Shown here one piece after another: positions 1 to 9,372 of a stretch of 64,000 nt of DNA. This stretch comes from Desulfonatronum sp. SC1 (GTDB lineage: Bacteria > Desulfobacterota > Desulfovibrionia > Desulfovibrionales > Desulfonatronaceae), in NCBI RefSeq assembly GCF_003046795.1, contig NZ_PZKN01000007.1, positions 83,240-147,239 of the forward strand. The letters are read 5' to 3'. Position numbers and translations under genes: made by a program. Within the stretch, counting starts at the first letter, position 1. Every line of letters starts with the position of its first letter. The notes under the pieces were generated by a model. The model was not told where the DNA came from. It saw only the letters and a list, made by a program, of their open reading frames with translations, and ran no database searches.

Positions 1-300
1 AGGGTGGGCGTGGAATTGGGCGCGGACGTGGTCAAGGTGCCGTACACCGGCAGCGTGGAGTCCTTCCGCAAGGTGGTGGACGGCTGCTGCGTGCCGGTGG
101 TGATCGCCGGCGGGCCGAAGCTGGACAGCAGCGAGGACCTGGTGCGCATGGTCTACGACAGTTTGCAAGCCGGCGGCGCGGGCTTGTCCATCGGCCGGAA
201 TATCTTTCAGGCCGCCCAGCCGGCCCGGCTGGTCCAGGCCCTGCACGGCATCGTCCATGACGATTGGGAAGTGGCCCAGGCCATGGAACTGTTACAGTAG
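1..300 (+). CDS. 2-amino-3,7-dideoxy-D-threo-hept-6-ulosonate (ADH) synthase, 3' end only
   Basis: This is the last ~99 codons of a DhnA/class I aldolase-like enzyme; the 5' part lies before the window. The visible end has the phosphate-binding end of a TIM barrel (VIAGGPK, then GGAGLSIGRNIFQA), typical of ADH synthase and archaeal-type fructose-bisphosphate aldolase. In the alternative shikimate route, ADH synthase makes the 7-carbon amino sugar that dehydroquinate synthase II converts to 3-dehydroquinate. The next gene, 9 nt downstream, encodes that partner, so ADH synthase is preferred over glycolytic aldolase. Truncated only by the window edge. Confidence 0.85.
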   Translation, partial: RVGVELGADVVKVPYTGSVESFRKVVDGCCVPVVIAGGPKLDSSEDLVRMVYDSLQAGGAGLSIGRNIFQAAQPARLVQALHGIVHDDWEVAQAMELLQ

Positions 301-309
301 GAGAGCATC

Positions 310-1281
310 ATGATCCAAGTTTGGTTCAAGGCCGTACCCTTTGACAAGACCGCCGTGACTCTGGCCCTGGAATCCGGCGTGGACGCTCTGATCGCCCCGG
401 CGGACAAGGTTGATGAGGTCAAGGCCCTGGGGCGGGTGGTGGTTTTCGCCGAGGACGAGGTGGACGCGATCCGGCTGGAGAGCAAGGCCGACGAGGAAGC
501 CGCGACGCGTTGCCTGCGCTCCCAGGGCAAGGTGCTGCTGCGTCTGGGCTGGGAGATCATTCCCGTGGAGAACATCCTGGCCCAGGGCGAAGGCCTGGGC
601 GTGGAGGTGGCCTCCCTGGATCAGGCTCGACTGGCCGCCGGCATTCTGGAGCGGGGAGTGGATTTCGTGGTGGTCGTGCCCGAGGCCATACATGACCTGA
701 AGGCCATCGTGGCCGCCCTGAAGCTCTCCGAGGGCCGCCTGGAGCTGAGCACGGCCCGGATTGACGCCATCACCCCCGTGGGGCTGGGGCATCGGGTCTG
801 CGTGGACACCTGTTCCCTGCTGCGCACCGGCCAGGGCATGCTGGTGGGCAATTCCAGCGCCTTTACCTTTCTGGTGCATGCCGAGACCGAGGAAAATGCG
901 TATGTCGCGGCCCGGCCCTTCCGGATCAACGCCGGCGCCGTGCATGCCTACACCCTTCTGCCGCGGAACCGGACCGCCTATCTGGGTGAAGTCGCCTCCG
1001 GACGGGAAGTGCTGATCGTCGACGCCGAGGGCCGGACATCATTGGCCGTGGTGGGCCGCTCCAAGGTGGAAATCCGGCCCTTGATCCTGATTTCCGCGAC
1101 CTGCGGGGACAAAGCCGGCACAATCTTTCTGCAGAACGCGGAGACCATCCGCCTGGTCCGTCCCGATGGGACCCCGGTGAGCGTGGTGGCCCTGGTTCCG
1201 GGCGATGAAGTGCTTTGCCGGCTGGACACCGCCGGGCGCCATTTCGGCATGGCCATCAGCGAGGAGATCAGCGAAGCATGA
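310..1281 (+). CDS. 3-dehydroquinate synthase II (AroB')
   Basis: A 323-residue protein of the archaeal-type dehydroquinate synthase family (oxidative deamination and cyclisation of ADH to 3-dehydroquinate), unrelated to classical AroB. Family-typical stretches include GHRVCVDTCSLL, GMLVGNSSAFTFLVHAE and RPFRINAGAVHAY in the middle of the protein. The ATG at 310 follows a GGAG ribosome site 5-8 nt upstream. It sits between the ADH synthase and pheA and overlaps pheA by ATGA, so it belongs to the aromatic supraoperon. This gene pair replaces DAHP synthase plus AroB in several Desulfovibrionales (family knowledge). Confidence 0.92.
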   Translation: MIQVWFKAVPFDKTAVTLALESGVDALIAPADKVDEVKALGRVVVFAEDEVDAIRLESKADEEAATRCLRSQGKVLLRLGWEIIPVENILAQGEGLGVEVASLDQARLAAGILERGVDFVVVVPEAIHDLKAIVAALKLSEGRLELSTARIDAITPVGLGHRVCVDTCSLLRTGQGMLVGNSSAFTFLVHAETEENAYVAARPFRINAGAVHAYTLLPRNRTAYLGEVASGREVLIVDAEGRTSLAVVGRSKVEIRPLILISATCGDKAGTIFLQNAETIRLVRPDGTPVSVVALVPGDEVLCRLDTAGRHFGMAISEEISEA

Positions 1282-2411
1282 GCCCGAACCATTCCGACCC
1301 GTCCGAACTGTCGCCCGAGGCCCAGGCCCGCATGGCCGAGCTGCGTCACGGCATCGACGCCATTGACCAGGAACTGCTGACCACCCTCAACCGCCGGGCC
1401 GCACTGAGCCTGGAAGTGGGGCGGATCAAGCGCGATTCACGGGACATCATTTTCAAACCGTTCCGGGAAAAGGAACTGCTGACCAGCCTGGCCGCGGCCA
1501 ACCCCGGCCCGCTCCCGGAAGAGCATCTGCGCAACATCTACCGGGAAATTCTCTCTTCTTCCCGGCGGCTGCAGCGGCCTCAGACCATCGTCTATCTCGG
1601 CCCGGAAGGCACCTTTTCCTACTTCGCCGGGGTGGAATACCTGGGTCACAGCGCGGAATTCCAGCCCAAACCGACCCTGCACGAGGTTTTTCAGGCCGTG
1701 GTGGCCCGTGAGGCCGAGCTGGGGGTGATTCCCCTGGAAAATTCCCTGCAAGGCACCGTGGGCCAGAGCCTGGACCTGTTCCTGCAATTCGAGGTCCACG
1801 TCCAGGCGGAAATCTATTGCAAGATCAGCCACGCCCTGCTCTCCACGGCCAGCCAACTGGCCGACGTGAACACGGTTTACTCCCATCCCCAGGCCCTGGA
1901 GCAGTGCTCGACCTGGCTGCGTTCCCACCTGCCCACGGCCCGGATCGTGCCCGCAGAAAGCACGGCCGCCGCCGGTCGCCGGGTGTTGGAGGAGCCGAAC
2001 AGCGCGGCCATCGGCCACGTCCGCATGGGCCGGATGCTCGGCCTGACCGCCTTGGCCCGGCGGATCGAGGACCAGCCTGACAACTGGACCCGTTTTTTGG
2101 TCATCGGCTCCCTTCCCGCCGGCGCCGGAAACCAAGACAAGACGTCCATCCTGTTCACCCTGCCGGACAAACCCGGCGCCCTGGCCGCGGTCCTGAACCT
2201 GCTGGCCCGGGAAGGCATCAACATGAAAAAGCTTGAATCCCGGCCCTTTCGCGGCGAAAAATGGAAGTACGTCTTTTTCGTGGATCTGGAATGCGACGTC
2301 AGTCGCCAGGAATATCAACAGGTCCTGGCCGACCTGCGCGACAACTGCCACACCCTGCGCATCCTCGGCAGCTACCCGTCCGGGCCGTATCTGGACGTCA
2401 GTGAAGGGTGA
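1278..2411 (+). CDS. pheA: Bifunctional chorismate mutase/prephenate dehydratase
   Basis: A 377-residue P-protein that takes chorismate to phenylpyruvate. Order: AroQ-type chorismate mutase helix bundle (about residues 15-105, LRHGIDAIDQELL), prephenate dehydratase (about 106-285, starting VYLGPEGTFSY and carrying the catalytic-threonine motif NWTRF), and a C-terminal ACT domain (about 290-370) with the GALAAVL and ESRP motifs that bind phenylalanine for feedback inhibition. The start is the ATG that overlaps the aroB' stop (ATGA); an upstream in-frame extension lies inside aroB' and is rejected. Translational coupling to its neighbours is likely. Confidence 0.95.
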   Translation: MSPNHSDPSELSPEAQARMAELRHGIDAIDQELLTTLNRRAALSLEVGRIKRDSRDIIFKPFREKELLTSLAAANPGPLPEEHLRNIYREILSSSRRLQRPQTIVYLGPEGTFSYFAGVEYLGHSAEFQPKPTLHEVFQAVVAREAELGVIPLENSLQGTVGQSLDLFLQFEVHVQAEIYCKISHALLSTASQLADVNTVYSHPQALEQCSTWLRSHLPTARIVPAESTAAAGRRVLEEPNSAAIGHVRMGRMLGLTALARRIEDQPDNWTRFLVIGSLPAGAGNQDKTSILFTLPDKPGALAAVLNLLAREGINMKKLESRPFRGEKWKYVFFVDLECDVSRQEYQQVLADLRDNCHTLRILGSYPSGPYLDVSEG

Positions 2412-2446
2412 GCTTTTCACTTCTCAATCTTTTTCAGGAACAATCT

Positions 2447-3808
2447 ATGCCGACCCCCGTCATCCTCCAGGCCCCGGCCTCCAAGTCCCTCTCCCACCGT
2501 GCCCTGATCGCCGCGGCTTTGGCCCCTGGTCAGTCCCATTTGAGCAATGTTCTGGAAAGCGAGGATCTGGAGCGGACCCGGGATATTTTGGCCCGGGCCT
2601 CGGCCCTGATTGAGCGCGGCGACCCCGGCAAGTACGCGGTTTCGGGCATGCCGCGCGGCCCGCTGGGCCGACAGCGCCAGGACGACCAGGAGCCGCTGGT
2701 CATGGACGTGGGCGAGTCCGGGACCACCTGTCGGTTGCTGACCGCGGTACTGGCCGCCGGGCATGGGTCATTTCGGATCCAGGGCCGGGGAAAGATGCAC
2801 AGTCGGCCCATAGCCAGCCTGGTCACGGCTTTGATTTCCCAGGGGATCGAGGTGGAATATCAGGAGCAGCCGGGCTGCCCACCTTTGCTCCTGCATGCCA
2901 CCGGACTGCCCGGAGGCGAGGTGACCATCGACCTGGACGAATCCAGCCAGTACCTTTCCGGTCTGCTCCTGGCGGCGCCCTTGGCCCGTGCGGTCATGAC
3001 CATTTTGGTGGGCGGGAGCAAGGTGGTTTCCTGGCCGTATGTCGGTTTGACCCTGGACATCATGGAACGATTCGGCGTTCGCTTCCAGGTGCAGACCCTG
3101 CACCATGAACGCTGGATGGACGTGGACTGGCGCGAGCCCGGCGAGATTGCTCCGGGCCGGTTGCGCATCCGGGTGCAGCCCGGCGCGTACCAGGCCAGGG
3201 ACATGGCCGTGGAGGGGGACTGGAGCAACGCCTCCTATTTCCTGGCCGCCGGGGCCCTGAGCGCCGTTCCGGTGGGGCTGCGCGGCCTGAATCCCGAGTC
3301 TCTTCAGGGCGACCGGGCCATCGTGGACATCCTGGCCCGGATGGGGGCCGTGGTGTCTTGGGATCAAGATCAAGTGACCGTGGTCGGCGGCGAGCTGCGC
3401 GGCGTGGACCTGGACATGGGCGCCTGCCCGGACCTGGTGCCCACGGTGGGCGCGGTGGCGGCCCAGGCCAAGGGGGCGACCACGATTCGCAACGTGGCCC
3501 ATTTGCGGATCAAGGAAAGCGACCGCCTGGACGCGGTGGTCACGGAGCTGGCCCGAATCGGAGCCGGGACCACCGCCTTGGAGGACGGGCTGCGGATCGA
3601 ACCGGCTCCGCTTCCCGTTGGCAAACGCCTTGCCTTCAAGACCTACGCGGACCATCGCCTGGCCATGAGTCTGTCCCTGCTGGAACTGGGCGGCGTCGGC
3701 GTGGACCTGGATCAACCCGGCTGCGTGGCCAAGTCCTTTCCGGAGTTCTGGACGCGGTGGGATGAGCTGAAAGCCGGCCTTGCCGGCGCGGGACGGGCAG
3801 CGGCGTGA
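2447..3808 (+). CDS. aroA: 3-phosphoshikimate 1-carboxyvinyltransferase (EPSP synthase)
   Basis: Makes EPSP from shikimate-3-phosphate and PEP. At 453 residues it has the family length. Visible motifs: ASKSLSHRALI at the N-terminus, VGESGTTCRLL (the usual GxAGTxxR-type loop, here with Glu-Ser), GRGKMHSRPI, the central DWSNASYFLAAGAL, and near the C-terminus RIKESDRLDAVVTEL and TYADHRLAMSLSLL. I chose ATG 2447, preceded by CAGGAA, over an in-frame GTG at 2408 because the conserved fold begins at PVILQAPASKS. It follows pheA by 35 nt and overlaps tyrA by GTGA. The active-site loops are somewhat divergent from enterobacterial AroA. Confidence 0.93.
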   Translation: MPTPVILQAPASKSLSHRALIAAALAPGQSHLSNVLESEDLERTRDILARASALIERGDPGKYAVSGMPRGPLGRQRQDDQEPLVMDVGESGTTCRLLTAVLAAGHGSFRIQGRGKMHSRPIASLVTALISQGIEVEYQEQPGCPPLLLHATGLPGGEVTIDLDESSQYLSGLLLAAPLARAVMTILVGGSKVVSWPYVGLTLDIMERFGVRFQVQTLHHERWMDVDWREPGEIAPGRLRIRVQPGAYQARDMAVEGDWSNASYFLAAGALSAVPVGLRGLNPESLQGDRAIVDILARMGAVVSWDQDQVTVVGGELRGVDLDMGACPDLVPTVGAVAAQAKGATTIRNVAHLRIKESDRLDAVVTELARIGAGTTALEDGLRIEPAPLPVGKRLAFKTYADHRLAMSLSLLELGGVGVDLDQPGCVAKSFPEFWTRWDELKAGLAGAGRAAA

Positions 3809-4602
3809 GCACGACGGGCACGCAAAATCAGGCCGGGACGATTTCCCGGTGCTGCGTGATCGGTTCTCGTGGACGGATGGGCGGTCTGTTCGTCTCCCGC
3901 CTGGGCGCCGCCGGGATCGCGGTGATCGGGCTGGATCAGCCCTTGGAGCAAGCCCGGTTGGCCGAGGTGCTGCCCGACCAGGACCTGCTGCTCCTGGCGG
4001 TTCCGGCCCCGGCCATGGAGGAAGTTCTGAGTACGTGTTGTTCGTACTGCTCTCCGGAGACCATCGTGATGGACGTCTGCTCCGTGAAGGTCCAGCCTTT
4101 GGCCCTGATGCTCCGCCATCATCCAGGCCCAGTGGTGGGCACGCATCCCTTGTTCGGCCAGGAGCCCGGCGACGATCCTCGGGTAGCCGTGACCCCCGGC
4201 CGGGACGAGTCCGCGGCCAGGGCCGTGTCCGTACTCATGGAGCAACTGGGCTTCATCCCTTTCCTGACCACCGCGGAAATCCACGACCGGGCCATGGCCT
4301 CGGTCCAGGGGCTGAACTTCGTGACCACCTGCGCCTATCTGGCCGCTCTGGCCGGGGACGAGGAAATCCGCGACTTCCTGACCCCGTCCTTCCGCCGCCG
4401 CCTGGAAGCGGCCCGCAAGATGCTCACCGAGGACGCAGCCCTGTTCGCGGATTTGTTCGAGGCCAACCCCTACAGCCAGGACGCGGTCCGGCTGTTCCGC
4501 TCCCACCTCAACCTCGCCGCTGGCGGGGACGTGGACGTCCTGGCCCAGCGGGCAGGCTGGTGGTGGCGAAGCTCGAAGCAAGGGGGGGAGACCGGCCCGT
4601 GA
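3805..4602 (+). CDS. tyrA: Prephenate dehydrogenase, with a Trp-rich C-terminal tail
   Basis: A 265-residue NAD(P)-dependent TyrA for tyrosine synthesis. The Rossmann start CCVIGSRGRMGGLFVSRL (about residues 16-33) and VGTHPLFGQE (about 111-120) are diagnostic. It starts with GTG overlapping the aroA stop. The odd part is the C-terminus: after the helical domain the protein ends AGWWWRSSKQGGETGP, three consecutive Trp codons at 4558-4566 and a glycine-coding G-run just before the stop. That tail is not expected for catalysis; it matches an attenuation leader for trpE (see the separate regulatory feature). Confidence 0.92.
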   Translation: MSTTGTQNQAGTISRCCVIGSRGRMGGLFVSRLGAAGIAVIGLDQPLEQARLAEVLPDQDLLLLAVPAPAMEEVLSTCCSYCSPETIVMDVCSVKVQPLALMLRHHPGPVVGTHPLFGQEPGDDPRVAVTPGRDESAARAVSVLMEQLGFIPFLTTAEIHDRAMASVQGLNFVTTCAYLAALAGDEEIRDFLTPSFRRRLEAARKMLTEDAALFADLFEANPYSQDAVRLFRSHLNLAAGGDVDVLAQRAGWWWRSSKQGGETGP

Positions 4603-4670
4603 GTCCAGGTGCATCCAGAGTGTGCCGAAGATAAGAAAGCCGCTTCTCCCCCAGGGAGGGCGGTTTTTTT
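4558..4670 (+). promoter_or_regulatory. Candidate trp transcription attenuator using the tyrA tail as leader peptide
   Basis: Three Trp codons (4558-4566) lie 11 codons before the tyrA stop (4600-4602). A GGGGGAGA segment at 4584-4591 is perfectly complementary to TCTCCCCC at 4645-4652, which is the left arm of the terminator hairpin at 4636-4670. A ribosome stalled at the Trp codons would leave 4584-4591 free to pair and block the terminator. A ribosome that reaches the stop would cover it and allow termination before trpE. The spacing fits classical attenuation. The complementarity is seen directly; the mechanism is inferred. Confidence 0.6.
4636..4670 (+). terminator. Rho-independent terminator between tyrA and trpE
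   Basis: Hairpin with arms AAAGCCGCTTCTCCC and GGGAGGGCGGTTTT (one bulge and G-T pairs), loop CCA, then a run of seven T at 4664-4670. It lies 34 nt after the tyrA stop and about 170 nt before trpE. Confidence 0.8.
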
Positions 4671-4812
4671 GTTGGGGGTTCAGCGGTTCACGGTTCAGCG
4701 GTTCAACGGTTGGGGAGGAATTGCTAAACCGTGAACCACTGAACACTGAACAGTGAACAGTGAACAATGAGCAATGAACAGTGAACAGTGAACAGTGAAC
4801 AGTGAACAGTGA
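4671..4812 (+). repeat. Simple-sequence tract: GGTTCA-type repeats and about 11 GTGAACA heptamers
   Basis: The tract first reads GTTCAGCGGTTCACGGTT-like repeats (about 4677-4713), then their near-complement AAACCGTGAACCACTGAAC (about 4726-4744), then about ten further 7-bp units of the form A(G/C/A)TGAAC up to 4812, where five identical AGTGAAC copies lie in a row. The two halves can form an imperfect hairpin. The array ends 25 nt before the trpE ATG, in the untranslated leader. Copy number is likely to vary between strains. Confidence 0.85.
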
Positions 4813-4837
4813 ACCAAAAACAACCAAAGGAGCCATC

Positions 4838-6248
<1,411 letters not shown>

Positions 6249-6268
<20 letters not shown>

Positions 6269-6875
6269 CTACGACTCGTTCACCTTCAATCTGGTCCAGG
6301 CCTTTCAGGTTCTGGGCCGTTTCCCCCATGTGGTCCGCAACGACCAGCCGGAGTTGCTGGGCTTGGCGAGCAGTCCGGAGTTGGAGGCCGTGGTCATTTC
6401 TCCGGGGCCGAGCCGACCCGAACAGGCGGGGCTTTGCCTGGAATTCCTGGAGCTGCTGCCCACTACCGTGCCAGTGTTGGGCATTTGTCTGGGACATCAG
6501 ATTTTGGGACATCATGCAGGGGCCTCGGTGGTGGTGGGTGAGCGGATCATGCACGGCAAGACCTCTCCGGTTCGGCATACTGGCGAAGGCTTGTTCGCCG
6601 GGCTGCCCCAGCCCATGGAGTGCGGGCGCTACCATTCCCTGCTGGTCCGGGTGGAGGAAGCGCCGAAGCTGCTGGAGCGCACGGCCTGGACGGAAGATGG
6701 TAAGGGCGATGGCGATGGCGAAGACGAGGTCATGGGGCTGCGCTACACGGACCGGCCCTGGGCCGGGGTGCAGTTTCATCCGGAGTCCATTCTGACCCCG
6801 GAGGGCCCAAAGCTTTTGGAGAATTTTCTGAAGATGCACGCCTTAACCGCTGAACCCGGAGGTAAGAGCCAATGA
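6249..6875 (+). CDS. trpG: Anthranilate synthase component II (glutamine amidotransferase)
   Basis: A 208-residue class I amidotransferase that supplies ammonia to TrpE. The N-terminus is LLIDNYDSFTFNLVQ, the nucleophile elbow is LGICLGHQILG (Cys near residue 79), and the C-terminal histidine-glutamate pair is in VQFHPESILTP. A short acidic, glycine-rich insertion (DGKGDGDGEDE, about residues 153-163) lies just before the last strand and looks like a low-complexity loop. ATG 6249 follows AGGAAG inside trpE; the stop overlaps trpD by ATGA. Confidence 0.95.
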
Positions 6876-7885
6876 CCACGCGTATCAGCGACATCCTTGA
6901 ACAACTGGCCCGCAGGCAGCCGCTGACCGACGTGCAGGCGGACCAGATGTTCAACGCCCTGCTTCTGGGCGAGTTGAGCCAGGCCCAGGCCGGGGCCTTT
7001 CTGATGGGCTTGCGGGCCAAGGGCGAGGACTCCACGGATTTGGCCGCCGGGGTGCGGGCCGGGCTGGCCCATGCCCGTCAGATTCCCGGACTTTCCGGGC
7101 CGCGGATCGACACCTGCGGCACCGGGGGTGACAATGCCCACAGCTTCAACTGCTCCACGGCCGTGGCTCTGTTTCTGGCCGAACTGGGCTATCAGGTGGT
7201 CAAGCACGGCAATCGAGCCGTGTCCTCCTCCTGCGGCAGCGCGGACGTGCTGGAAGCCCTGGGCGTGCCCCTGGAGACGAACCCCGAGGACGTGGCCGGA
7301 CGGCTGGCCGTCGGCAAGTTCGTCTTCCTCTTCGCTCCGGCCTACCACCCGGCCTTCAGGCACATCATGCCCGTGCGCCGGGATCTGGGCATCCGAACCT
7401 TGTTCAATCTGATGGGACCGCTGCTCAACCCGGCCCGGCCCACCCATCAGCTCATCGGCGTGGGCGATCCGGAGGCCCTGTTCACCATGGGCGAGGCCCT
7501 GCTGCTCACCGGGGTGGAGCGAGCCCTGGTGGTCCACGGGGCCGGAGGGTTCGACGAGCTGACCACCTTTGGCCCGGCCCGCTGCTATCTGGTCAAGGAC
7601 GGGATCATGGAAAAGACGGCCATCAATCCGGAACGGCTGGGCTTTGACCGTCATGCGCCGGAGGACGTGGCGGTCCGGGACAAGGACCATGCCGTGGGCG
7701 TGCTGCGGGAAATTCTTGGCGGCGACGGCCCAAAGGCCATGGTCCAGATGGCGGCCCTGAATCTGGCGGCCTGCCTTTTTCTGCTGGAAGAGGGCAAGAC
7801 CCTGGTGGAATGCGCGGATTTGGCCCGGGCCGCGATGAAGCGGGGCGTGAGCGGCCGGGTACTCCATGGGGGACTCCATGGGTAG
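6872..7885 (+). CDS. trpD: Anthranilate phosphoribosyltransferase
   Basis: A 337-residue enzyme transferring phosphoribose from PRPP to anthranilate. The PRPP-binding loop is IDTCGTGGDNAHSFNCST (about residues 79-96), with KHGNRAVSSSCGSADVLEALG and FNLMGPLLNPARP following as in the family. It is a stand-alone TrpD, not fused to TrpG. The ATG overlaps the trpG stop, and the 3' end overlaps the trpC start region. Confidence 0.96.
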   Translation: MTTRISDILEQLARRQPLTDVQADQMFNALLLGELSQAQAGAFLMGLRAKGEDSTDLAAGVRAGLAHARQIPGLSGPRIDTCGTGGDNAHSFNCSTAVALFLAELGYQVVKHGNRAVSSSCGSADVLEALGVPLETNPEDVAGRLAVGKFVFLFAPAYHPAFRHIMPVRRDLGIRTLFNLMGPLLNPARPTHQLIGVGDPEALFTMGEALLLTGVERALVVHGAGGFDELTTFGPARCYLVKDGIMEKTAINPERLGFDRHAPEDVAVRDKDHAVGVLREILGGDGPKAMVQMAALNLAACLFLLEEGKTLVECADLARAAMKRGVSGRVLHGGLHG

Positions 7886-8678
7886 CTCCATGCTTGAGCG
7901 CTTTCGCCAGGCCAAGCAGGTTGAAATCCGGGAGCTGATCTCCCTGGAATCCGCGGGCCGCCTGCCCGAGCCGTCTATCACTCCTCGTCCGTCCCTGGCC
8001 AAAGCCTTGCTGGAGCGGGGACCGGGCGCGGTGATCGCGGAGTACAAACGAGCCTCGCCCAGTCGGGGAGTGATCAACGCGAACTGGCCTCCGGACCGGG
8101 CCGCCGCCGGGTATGCCCGGGCCGGGGCAGCGGTCTTGTCCGTGCTCACCGAGGAGACCTATTTCCAGGGTAGCCTGGAGTATCTCCCGGTCATGGCCGT
8201 TTCCGGCCTGCCCCTGCTGCGCAAGGATTTCCTGCTCCACCCCTTGCAGGTTCGCCAAACCGCCGCCACCCCGGCCTCGGCCCTGCTGCTCATCGCCCGG
8301 ATGCTCAGCCAGTCGGAGTTGGAAACCATGTTGACAGAATGTCGGACGTTCGGCCTGGAAGCCGTGGTGGAGGTTTTTGACGAGGCGGACTTGGACAAGG
8401 CCAAAGCGGCGAACTCGACGCTGATCCAGGTCAACAACCGGGACCTGGATCGACTGACCACGGACCTGCGCATTTCCGAGGATCTGATCCGGCACAAAGC
8501 CGAGGGCGAGGTCTGGATCAGCGCCAGCGGGATGAACTCGGCCCAGGACATGGCCCGGATGCGCGACGCCGGATTTCACGGCCTGCTCATCGGCTCCCGG
8601 CTGATGCAAGAGCCTGATCCGGGGCAGGCCCTGGCGGACCTGTTGCGAACCATGCGAGAGGTACAATCGTATGCATGA
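7878..8678 (+). CDS. trpC: Indole-3-glycerol-phosphate synthase
   Basis: TIM-barrel enzyme closing the indole ring. Motifs: IAEYKRASPSRG (catalytic lysine), VLTEETYFQGSLEYL, LLRKDFLLHPLQV, VNNRDLDRL and ISASGMNSAQDMARM. Three in-frame ATGs (7866, 7878, 7890) precede the conserved LERFRQAKQVEI. I place the start at 7878 because GGGGGA precedes it; 7890 is equally compatible with family length (about 260-266 residues). All lie within or next to the trpD end, so translation is coupled. Not fused to TrpF, unlike the enterobacterial protein. Confidence 0.92.
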   Translation: MGSSMLERFRQAKQVEIRELISLESAGRLPEPSITPRPSLAKALLERGPGAVIAEYKRASPSRGVINANWPPDRAAAGYARAGAAVLSVLTEETYFQGSLEYLPVMAVSGLPLLRKDFLLHPLQVRQTAATPASALLLIARMLSQSELETMLTECRTFGLEAVVEVFDEADLDKAKAANSTLIQVNNRDLDRLTTDLRISEDLIRHKAEGEVWISASGMNSAQDMARMRDAGFHGLLIGSRLMQEPDPGQALADLLRTMREVQSYA

Positions 8679-9360
8679 GGAAGTCCGCCAAAGTGACCGG
8701 AGGGACGCCGACCCCCTGGTCAAGGTCTGCGGCCTGCGCCGACCCGAGGACGTGAGGCTGTGCGAGGTACTGGGTGTGGACTGGACCGGCTTCATCTTCT
8801 ATCCGCCAAGCCCCAGAAACGTGAGTCCGGAGCATGTCGCGGCCCTTCCCCGAGGCCGGGCCGCGCGGGTCGGGGTCTTCGTGCTTCAGTCCGCGGAAGA
8901 GGTTCGGGAGATCATGGACCGGGCCGAGCTGGACTTGGCCCAGCTTCACGGCGGCCAGGACCGGCGTTTCTGCGAACACGTCGGGCCGGAGCGGGTGGTC
9001 AAGGTATTCTGGCCACTTCGGTACGCTGATCTCGCGGATCTGGAGCGGGATATGGCCACGTTCGCGACCTCGTGCCGGGCCGTGCTCCTGGACGCCGGAA
9101 CCGCGGTGGGAGGCCACGGCGTCAGTCTGAATTTCGCGGCCATGGCCGGTCTGACTTTCCCCCGTCCGTGGCTCCTGGCCGGGGGCCTGGGCCCGGACAA
9201 TATCCAGGAGGCCGTGCTTCGGTGCCGTCCGTGGGGCGTGGATCTGAATTCCGGGGTGGAAGAGGCTCCGGGAAGGAAGAGTCCCGTGCTGCTGCGGACT
9301 GTGCTGGAAAAAATCAAAATGGATGGCGGTTCGCTAACTGTCCACCATGAACCCCAATAA
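8671..9360 (+). CDS. trpF: Phosphoribosylanthranilate isomerase
   Basis: A 229-residue TIM-barrel isomerase. The N-terminal LVKVCGLRRPEDV (catalytic Cys), FIFYPPSPRNVSPE, AQLHGGQD, VLLDAGTAVGGHG and WLLAGGLGPDNIQEAV are the standard motifs, ending VDLNSGVEEAPGRK. It starts eight nt inside the trpC end and is followed by trpB after 12 nt. The N-terminus carries about 15 extra residues before the first strand. Confidence 0.94.
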   Translation: MHEEVRQSDRRDADPLVKVCGLRRPEDVRLCEVLGVDWTGFIFYPPSPRNVSPEHVAALPRGRAARVGVFVLQSAEEVREIMDRAELDLAQLHGGQDRRFCEHVGPERVVKVFWPLRYADLADLERDMATFATSCRAVLLDAGTAVGGHGVSLNFAAMAGLTFPRPWLLAGGLGPDNIQEAVLRCRPWGVDLNSGVEEAPGRKSPVLLRTVLEKIKMDGGSLTVHHEPQ

Positions 9361-9372
9361 GAGGAACATCAC

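Noticed and set aside
4744..4812. CRISPR-like array
   Set aside because: Units are only 7 bp and directly contiguous with no spacers; it is a simple tandem repeat.
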